From Desmodesmus armatus (Eukaryota > Chlorophyta > Chlorophyceae > Sphaeropleales > Scenedesmaceae): 64,000 nt of DNA. The notes under the pieces were generated by a model. That model searched no databases and had not been told where the DNA came from. It saw nothing but the letters and a program-made list of their open reading frames with translations. Location: NCBI GenBank assembly GCA_007449985.2, contig VIIQ02000231.1, positions 1 to 64,000 on the forward strand, read 5' to 3'. Position numbers and translations under genes: made by a program. This document shows positions 56,151 through 64,000 of this stretch, piece by piece (positions within the stretch are counted from its first letter, which is position 1; every line of letters begins with the position of its first letter).

Positions 56151-57514
56151 CTTACAGTGAGCGCTGATACAGGCCTGTATGGAGGCTCTGGGGGTTACAG
56201 CGTTCAGGGAGGGTGCTAGCCAGTCGCAAGCCGTGCAAATTGATATTGCCAGTATGTCACTGCAGCGCATTTCAGTGCGATATGTCTTGCAGTGTTCAAG
56301 CATTGTCACACATGCAGGGGCCAACTAGGCAACCTTTGCCCCGTGTGAGCCTTCCGAAGGCACTGAGTGCAAATCATATTTCAGGCAGCGTCGTGCTGGC
56401 GTTCATGTCGCCAGACACGAATACATTGCTGACCAGCACACCCCAGGTGCATGGACCATGCCACACCTTGCGCTACATGCGCCTGCATCGCAAGCGCGGT
56501 GCAGCAACGTGCTAACACATGTGCGCCCAGAGGCACCACACATGCGACGCTGATCACAGACACCACGATGAAACAGCCGTCACATGAGCCAAGCGGGCAA
56601 GCACGAATACAGTCAGCTGAGCTGTTCGTGTCACTGTATGCAAGCCTGCCCACCGCCCAAGAAGATGGCCATGCTGAACAGTCTGCTGCACAAGCTGACC
56701 ACACAAAGAGATGCGTCAGGGATAAGGGGTAGTTGTGTCATGAATGCAGCCCTTTGAGTGGGTGTGAAAACAAGCGACCTCGCGTAACATCTCAGACCGG
56801 CAGTCAATTGACGCCGCCAATAATGTCCAAAGGTTCAGCATACCCACACAACCTACATGCGTCCCAGGAACACACGTTGGCGTTGCTTCCCTACTTGACT
56901 GCTCACTGGAGCTGACCCAACTGTGAGGGTTCCAGCAAGGACTGATGATCAGCACCATGCCTACGGCCCTGAAGAAAATGGCACGCAAGTCAAACGCTCT
57001 GCTGCACTATCTGCTCCACAAAGAGCATGCCTTGCATTGCTGAGACCCGGCCTCAACCCTTGCAGGGTCAAAGCCAGGCTTGTAATGTAAATCATATCTC
57101 CACAGAACAGGTGAATCTGGCTTTATTCCTGTGCCGTCCCAAAGAGGCCCCACTACCCCACCCAGCACTGTGCCAACAGTAGCCACATCCTGCAGGCGTG
57201 CATGATCAGAAACACTCTCACACAAATGCCCTGTGACGACCCAAGCGTGATGTACCATCTGCTGTTGTTCCAAGCACCAATATGTCACTTCAATAAGAAC
57301 CCCACCCAACAGTAAAGCAAAGGACACCTCAGGTTAGTCATGGTGACCGGTCAAGCTGCAAGTGCGTCTTCTGTTGACCTGTAGCTGCAGTAGCAGTAGT
57401 GCCCACTGGTTGCAGTCACTTGTACAAAGCCTGTGAAAAGCTGGTTCATTCAGGCCTGCACCTCCTTTGCCCAGGCGTCCGGCCCACGCAGGCGCCTGCG
57501 CTTCGTGCATGACG
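56151..57514. other. Gap between convergent genes
   Basis: 3' flanks of the ankyrin gene (plus) and the helical-protein gene (minus) meet here. No coding exon was found. Confidence 0.5.
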
Positions 57515-60500
57515 TCATATCCTCCGCCTGAAGCAGACACCAAGCAGGCCAAGCAGCAGTGCAGGTGCCACCATGATTAGACACAGCCACTCGACATGTA
57601 GCTGCGGCGCGGGTGCCCAAGACCCTACGGGCTTGCTCATATCACACAAAGCGATCCAGCCTGAACGACATACTTTGCTGCAGCAGGGTTGCTCGTGACA
57701 CGCCAAGCAATCCAGCTTGAACGGCGCCCTTTGCTGCTGCAGGGTTGCACTCAACACAGGGCAAAGCGCTGCCTCCCTACCTTGAGTGACTTTTCCAGCT
57801 TCTGCACACGGGCGCACCAGCTGTCGGAACGGTCTTCCAGCTGCCACAGTGCCTGCTGCAGGTGCAGGGGCCGCTGCCGGGCCACATGGGCGTGAGCCTG
57901 CAAATCATCACCGTACATGTGTAAGCAGCATGGGAAGAACGGTGTGCGGGCTGCCCTGGCCGGTCTGCTCAGCCTATGTCCCACCGGCTGGGACGTACGA
58001 GAAAGTATTCAACCACAGATGCAGTACATCACCCACAAGCAGCAGTTGCAGGAGGCAAGAGAGGTGCAGTGGTGCCAGTGCTGAAACAGTGTGCTTCAAG
58101 CTGCGTACATGACCCCCTCTCCACCTCACTGCACCCACCTGCGCCCAGGCGAGGCTGCTCTTCTCAATCAAGGCAAAGGCGCTGCCCAGGGCCTCTTCGC
58201 TCTGCTGCTGGCCCAGGCCTGGTCCCGCCAGCACTTCCAGCACCTTCTCACACACCGGCTGCTGCAGCGGCTTCCACAGCGTCCAGTAGGGGAACTTGCC
58301 GGCAGGGAGGTGGGGCACCAGGGCCTCTGTCAGGGAGGTCAGGCTGGCCAGCTGCTGCATAGGCCACAGGTCGATGAGGGCGCCTGCCCTGTCATGCAGG
58401 TTGGCCAGCAGGGAGCCGACCAATATGCTGCAGATGGTGTCCATGTGGTCCGGGGGCGAGTCGCTGCGCAGGACCTGGGCAGTCACAAGCAGGGAGAACA
58501 AGCAAGCCAGCAAGCAGCAACAGGGGTGAGGCGCAGGTGCCAGGTCAGCACTGCGTGAGTTGCGTGCTGGGTATGGATGTGCAGGACAGCACCTGATGCA
58601 TACTCACATGTGCAACTGCCATGCCAGGCACAAGAGGCTGGCACTGCTGAATTGGAGTTCCAATAGCTGCACATGTTATCGCTGATTGATACATGCTGGT
58701 GGCTGTGATTGTCCTGCGCAAGACACACACCTCAGCAGAGCGCTTGGCAAATGTTGCCAGGTTGTCCCCGTCGCTGCCTGGGTGCTTGTTGACCAGCTTC
58801 CAGCAGACCGACAGCATGGTGTCCTGCAAGGCAATTGGAAGCTCAGCAAGGTGGGTGCGCATCAAGGTGTGGCAGCCATATCATTGCTGTGTGCAGCAGC
58901 ACCCACGGCCATGTAAGAGGGCCGCTGCAGGACACAGCAGGACTGGACAACTGAGGGCGTGTTTGCACATGTTGTTGTCGGCTGTAAGGGCCAGCACCAT
59001 GCAAACTGCTTCCAGGGAATTGCAAGCAAGATTACTACTATTGTGACTTTACTGCAGGATCGTACTCGCGATCAAGCTCTGCACCCAGCAGCGGCAGCAT
59101 GCAATGGCACACAGGACATGCTGGATAAAGTTAAAGTTACTCCTCACAATCACCCGAAGCCTTGCAACAGACCTACCACTGGTGATCCTGCCAGCTGGTC
59201 GGGCGTTGCACCAGCGTACAGCAGCGCAAACACAGCGCGCAGCAGGTACATGGCTGCTGGCAGGTCCTCTGGCCGCAGCCCAGGGTGTGAGTCCTGCAGG
59301 AAGTCTGCTGCTGCATGTGCCACGCCCCTGAACTGCTGGGGCGCTGCAACGCCCTGCCTCCTGCAGGTTAGGCGCAGCAGGGACTCTGACACAGATGTGA
59401 ATATCTTGCCCCTGCACAAGGACAGACACGAGGCGGGAAGACAAGCCACAAGTGGTGGAGTGTGGTGCTGCTGGGTGGGTGCTGAACACTCTGCGCACAT
59501 CTGACTGCAGGATTCCTCAACATGCCTTGGCAAGGGATGTAGGTGCATCTGTGCAAGCTGCTACTGTTCACTGGATGTTGCCCCAGCACGAAGGTTGCTG
59601 CCGCTCGCACCCCAATCAATCAAGCATCCTGCTTACCAGTGCTTGCTGTTGGCGCGCACCACAACATTCAGCACTGTCACCGCCATGTGGTGCACCTGAG
59701 GACCGAGAGGGCTGCTCAGCGCACTCGTCACCCTGTCTGCCCATGCGGGGGTCCAGTCCAGGGCTGGTGCAGCGCCCTTGTGTGCTGAGCAGGCGATGGC
59801 CAGGCTCTGCAAGCCCTGGAGACACAGAGCCTGCGGCAGCAGACAGCAGGGGCACACACCCGCACTCAGCACAGTGTGCGCGCCACGAAAAACCAGGTGC
59901 TGCAACACGTGCTGGGTGCGGTTGGCACTGCACAACACTTGTCAAGTCGTGAGCAGCAGCGGCTGCGCTGCATCAGTGCAGGAGCAACGACCATGCTCAC
60001 AGGTGCAGGGTTGGTGACGTGCTGTGCTGCACATGCAGGAGTGCTCACAAATACCACTAGACGGACAGTGTCTTTTTGAGTGAGCGTCATGCCCTGTGGT
60101 GTGGTGGGACCGCACTTGCTGCGCAATGCCAACACTTGCAACCAAGGTGCTGTGGATAAGCCCACCTTGTGTGCTGGCTTGGCTGCACTCGTGCTTGATG
60201 GGGGTTTGATGGGGAAATGTGCGGACAGCACGCGCCGGATGTGCGAATATGCTGTGGTAGTAAGCTGCTGGAGCTGGCGTTCCTCTCGATGACTGCGCTG
60301 CTGCTTTGCTTTCAGGGTCTGAATCTTGCAGACGTCCTTGCGGAACTAGCGGGTGGCCTCGTCAAAGTCTGCAGGTACATGTGGCAGTGTACAGCAAGCA
60401 TGTGGCTTTTGACTTCTGAGAGCGTGATGACTGTCACAGCATGGAGTGGGAACTGCCTGCTGGCGGTGCTGCAGATGCTGGCAAGGGCAGGTAGCCAAGC

Positions 60501-60720
60501 CAGGTATGTTGGAGGTGCCTACCATTGGCGTCGGCTCCCCACCGCCCTGTTGACATCTGCTCTGCTGACGCACGCCATTCCAGTGAGGTGAACAGGTCTA
60601 GCTTGTTCACGGGGTGATTCAAGCCAGCGATGCTGGCAGTGAACGCTTCAGCCAAGCTTCGCTGCAGTTTATCAGACAGATGCCAGTCCAACAGCAGCAC
60701 AAACATTGGATAAGAGACAG
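57515..60720 (-). CDS. Unrecognised helical protein with C-terminal membrane anchor, 5' part unresolved
   Basis: Six exons join in frame: 59637-59830, 59177-59411, 58731-58823, 58139-58474, 57781-57897 and 57515-57601 (stop), 1062 nt for 353 residues. All introns are GT-AG. A further upstream exon probably lies around 60590-60720 (FVLLLDWHLSDKLQRSLAEA), but its junction could not be placed. The product is mostly amphipathic helix (VHHMAVTVLNVVVRANSKHW, LPAAMYLLRAVFALLYAGA, QLASLTSLTEALVPHLPAGK), suggesting a HEAT-like repeat scaffold. A coiled-coil-like ALWQLEDRSDSWCARVQKLE precedes a C-terminal hydrophobic segment (LCLIMVAPALLLGLLGVCF) and RRRI, the layout of a tail-anchored protein. I do not recognise the family. 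An intronic tandem duplication lies at 57650-57746. Confidence 0.65.
57650..57746. repeat. Tandem duplication (~55 bp) in intron of the helical-protein gene
   Basis: A ~45-base unit (GATCCAGCCTGAACGAC ... TTTGCTGCAGCAGGGTTGC) at about 57652-57690 recurs at about 57707-57746 with a few changes. It sits just downstream, in transcript terms, of the exon ending at 57781. Confidence 0.75.
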
Positions 60721-60980
60721 GTGACGATGGGGACTGAGGGCCCATGCCAACATTTGAAAACATCTCATAAGAGCATTTGCAAGCACCAAGCATCTGTATT
60801 GGCCGGTTGGGCAGCTGTGTGAGCTTGGAGCAGCAACCAACAGCATGGAGCACTGCTGCCCAGTGCACGGCACCCAAAGGTCCACACCTTCTTCCTAGTG
60901 GCCTGTTTAGGCTTATGTGTGTCAATCAGACGCTCTGCACTCTTTTCCGATTGTGCTGTGGGCGTGCTGCAGCTCTGACC

Positions 60981-61884
60981 CATGGCTGACCACAGCTGGC
61001 TCTGCTGGGGCACTCGCAGGGGCAGGAGGCCACCAGTCGATTGTATACTACCTAAACACCATCAGCAAGTGTCTGGCAGTGCATGGCCTCCGTCACTGGC
61101 GGTCCCACTGCTAATAACAAGGATGACATGGCTGTTACTAAATACCGTTGGGCGTAGTTTCGGGTACATATCTCCGACCCAGGCAGACCCTCTTCATTGC
61201 TCGGGTGCTTCTGCATCACGGGGCCATTCCAAATGCTCCGCAGCAGTCACTTTCACTCGCTGTCCCTCCCTCTAGCAGGCGATGCTGAGGGTCGGGCCAT
61301 GCAGCAGCAATCCTGCTTAGGCACTTCAGGGCAATAGCCGGAAACGACACGGGTGTGTGAAGTCCCTCGTGGACTCGTTAGAGGGGGTCCGGCCTTTGGG
61401 CTGGATCCTTCGGAAGGATTTCCTTCCCTCTAAAGCACCTTCAGGGCACAGCTGACCATCGAGTCTGCACCTGGAGCAGTGGGCATGTGAGGTCACCTCC
61501 TCCACTGTTCAACCGTCGTTGCTCGCACACAGGGACTCCCTGTGGGCGATGCGGTGTTCCCCTGTTGGAGTCCAGCCAGCAGCTGCCAGCACGGCTGGTA
61601 GCTGCATACACCAACATGTAGGGTGCGGGCCGTGACCCCTTGCATGTTTGGTGTAGGACTGTGACGATATCACACTGTGCTTGGCCCAGCCAAGTGCAGT
61701 GTGCATGTGTCTAAATATGTGGCTTGGGGCCACATAGGCAGGGTGCTTGGCTGTGTGGCAACACATGGCAGCTTCTCTTTTGGGCTGGTATGGCTTACCT
61801 ACCGAAGGCACATCATGTGTCTTTGGGTGCTGGTCCGATTCCAGCACAGCCCGGTCTCTAACACCAACAGCAGCTGCAAAGCAA
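60981..61884 (+). repeat. Structured dispersed repeat, copy B
   Basis: Second copy of the element at 49402-50273. Homology begins at CATGGCTGACCACAGCTGG and ends near GCTGCAAAGC. The hairpin chain is retained; the tetraloop reads TTTG instead of TTCG. Near the left end there is a ~28-bp length difference and lower identity. Confidence 0.8.
61782..61852 (+). tRNA. tRNA-like structure in repeat copy B
   Basis: Same fold as in copy A. Acceptor and T-arm are identical. The anticodon-like stem has changes (AGGCA with TGTCT), consistent with decay of a non-functional tRNA module. Confidence 0.35.
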
Positions 61885-62680
61885 CTCAAGCAGAGCTTCC
61901 CGCACAGCATGACACTATGTTTCTGAAAATACACACCCCAGAGCAGATGCAAGACAACATGGTGTTTGTGCCTTGTGCATCTGTCTTCATGACAGAGATC
62001 TCTGGAAGAAGTTTGGTGCACCACACTCCACTCTGGCCCTGCTGTATCCAGCAAATGCATCTTGAGGTGTGCTGCAGCCCTCACGCCAGTGTAGCCAGTG
62101 TGAAAGAACACGTGGGAGGCATCAAGCTGTGTGCATCATAGCAACTGGTGAATTATCAATTGTCATCAATTGTACCATTGCCGTTCCTTGATGAGCTTTG
62201 CTTGATGCACCAATACCGTCGAACAGCAGCTGCTGGCTCGAAACCACACGATCCACTAGACTACCAGCTGGTGTTGACTGCTGGGTGTGGCTGCACTCAG
62301 CTGAAGGTGCCCGGACCTGAGGGGTGCCAGGACACGACCTTGTGTGGCGGGAGACCTTGCTGACAACCTCCCAAGCAAAATTCAAGGGGGGTGTGAGTAA
62401 CAGTTCATCACTCAAGGTCCCCATTGGCGTGGAAGGAAGCAGAACAGCAGCAATATGTCAGATGCTGCAAGGTATGTTCAATCCAACATTTTCGGCGCTG
62501 TACGGAGGCTGATAGAGCCACTCAACCAAAACATGATCGTGTGTACGGCAAGCTATTGATATACCTGCAGCTCTATCCAAACAAGCAAAGCCAGTCACAG
62601 TTCTCACACCGCTGTGTTTGGAGAAGAGCTGACCGCCGAGCTGGGCGGCAACAGCTGGGGGCAGCAGCACCCCAGCAGTG
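61885..62680. other. Gap upstream of right-end gene
   Basis: Follows the structured repeat copy B. No exon was recognised; it presumably contains the promoter of the gene starting at 62681. Confidence 0.4.
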
Positions 62681-64000
62681 ATGGAGGGTCCCCAACCCCA
62701 GGGAGCCGTGGAGCAGCAGAGGAGCATAATCACCTTGCATCCTGTGCTGTTGAAGTTGACACCCAATCACTGGGAGGAACTCTACTTTGGACAGGTGTGC
62801 ACAATAGGCCATGGCAGCGACAACAGCAGCGCGCGTAGTGTCCACACCTCCCTCTTCATGGTGGTGCAGGATGCCTCCCACTGTTATATCGTGCCTCCTT
62901 CTCACAGAGTGCCTTCCGTGCTTTGCCCTGCAGTTTGAAGCCCTGGACATGATCAACTGCCTCATCTGTCCTATATTCTTTGCCAACATGCTGTCGAGGT
63001 GGCCAAAGGACTTGCTGACCTTTGCCTATGGCGCAGTACTGGCGCTGAAGGGATACCAGCTGATGCTACTGACCATTCCAGCAGCTCGTGAGCGACAAGC
63101 CCACCGGAAGGCCCGGTGCGTGCCTGCATGCTGGCTGCTGAGTGAAGAACGCTCACTCTGCCACAGCTGCAATCTAGTGTTGTCACCCCAGCGGTTGCTC
63201 TGGCATCAGGCAGCAACACAGCAATGCAGCCTAGCTGAGCAGATCTCTTGAGCACAACAGGAACGCATGTATGTGCGATGGGATCCCCTGTCCTAATGCA
63301 GCTGCTGCTGCTGCTGCCCTCTGCGCACCTTCATACCCTGTTGGCCCTGTCAGGTACTGGATCATTTTGGCAGAGCGCATTTTGCGGCAGTGGGTCGCAA
63401 CACCGCTGCTTGGACGTGGCCCGCGCTTTGTGCGCTACCTATATGACACAGCAGCAGCGAACCCAGGAGCTGGCACAGCAGTGAAGCTTGCCATGTGAGC
63501 CATGCAACAGCAATGCTGTCAGTGGAGGCTTTTATCATCTTGGGGGGAGGGGAGGGGTCACTGTCACTGTTGGGTTGTGCTATGATTGCCAGAGGGCGCA
63601 AGTCAAGCTCTACACACCCCTTGCAGCAGGCTGTTGCATTGCGGTAATCAGTACCAGTTGTCTAGCCAGTTCAAAGGGGTGCAGGACCCATGCATGCGGG
63701 CTTCGCAGCATGCCAGCAGCACGGACGGCTGTATGGGTCCTGCAGGAAGGAAAAGGCAGTGCTTCGCAGCACCCAGTGTCCCGAGGCAGCAGCAGGGCAC
63801 TTGGCGCACCAGCAATTTGGACAGGACAGGCACTACAGACAGTCGTCTTGCCTTGGCTTGATAGCTTGAGCCTGCGCATGTCCTCGACTACCCACATGTG
63901 CATGCATGCTATCGGCCTGATGCAGCTGCACCTTGTCGCAGTTGGGTTGAGCAAACCGTCGCTGACACCGCAACTGCTTTCCACAGGGTTGGTGCGGTGG
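62681..64000 (+). CDS. Unrecognised protein gene, continues past right edge
   Basis: Exons 62681-62794 (ATG), 62934-63115 and 63354-63494 join in frame for 145 codons. A further acceptor (CCACAG) at the extreme right, near 63987, suggests that the gene goes on. The product shows VLLKLTPNHWEELYFGQ, a hydrophobic MINCLICPIFFANML, another hydrophobic LLTFAYGAVLALKGYQLMLL and a basic RERQAHRKARYW. Two membrane segments are likely. No family was recognised. Splice donors GTGTGC, GTGCGT and GTGAGC are acceptable. Confidence 0.6.

Overview
This is nuclear DNA from a eukaryote, almost certainly a chlorophyte green alga. Genes are split by many short GT-AG introns (and one GC-AG intron). They include photosystem II subunit PsbR and a plastid phosphate translocator with a transit peptide. 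PsbR is followed by TGTAA, the usual green-algal polyadenylation signal. The DNA is rich in CAG/CTG triplets. No species is claimed. Exon models were built by hand from splice signals, reading-frame continuity and family resemblance. Summed exon lengths are divisible by three for biotin synthase, PsbR, the translocator and the fatty acid hydroxylase, which supports those models.

Layout. 1-9570 (-): an ABCF (GCN20/ABCF3-like) gene running off the left edge, with intact N-terminal exons but at least five frame-shifting deletions further on. 10-23 kb: a family of three F-box-like/leucine-rich-repeat genes, two on the minus strand and one on the plus strand. The first is interrupted by a 5'-truncated LINE whose reverse transcriptase frame is open. 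24.6-26.8 kb (-): a fatty acid hydroxylase/sterol desaturase, divergent from 27.3-33.6 kb (+) mitochondrial biotin synthase. 34.9-36.2 kb (+): PsbR. 38.3-42.3 kb (+): a large SANT/Myb-like putative transcription factor with an acidic-aromatic C-terminus. 44.3-47.7 kb (+): a plastid phosphoenolpyruvate/triose-phosphate translocator. 54.7-56.2 kb (+): an ankyrin-repeat membrane protein. 57.5-60.7 kb (-): an unrecognised helical protein with a C-terminal membrane anchor. 62.7 kb to the right edge (+): an unrecognised gene that continues outside the window.

Three patterns go beyond ordinary annotation. (1) In the ABCF and biotin synthase genes, exon-intron junctions are repeatedly copied into the neighbouring intron: about 18 degenerate 'junction echoes' at 11 splice junctions. 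(2) Biotin synthase introns hold two long fold-backs, one a 60-bp stem with no mismatches beyond two G-U pairs, plus a MITE-like element. (3) Two copies of an ~0.88-kb element, 11.6 kb apart, fold into a chain of strong hairpins ending in a tRNA-like structure, and look like a structured non-coding RNA or a mobile element derived from one. The genes form no common pathway; the window is a normal stretch of algal chromosome with heavy local duplication.
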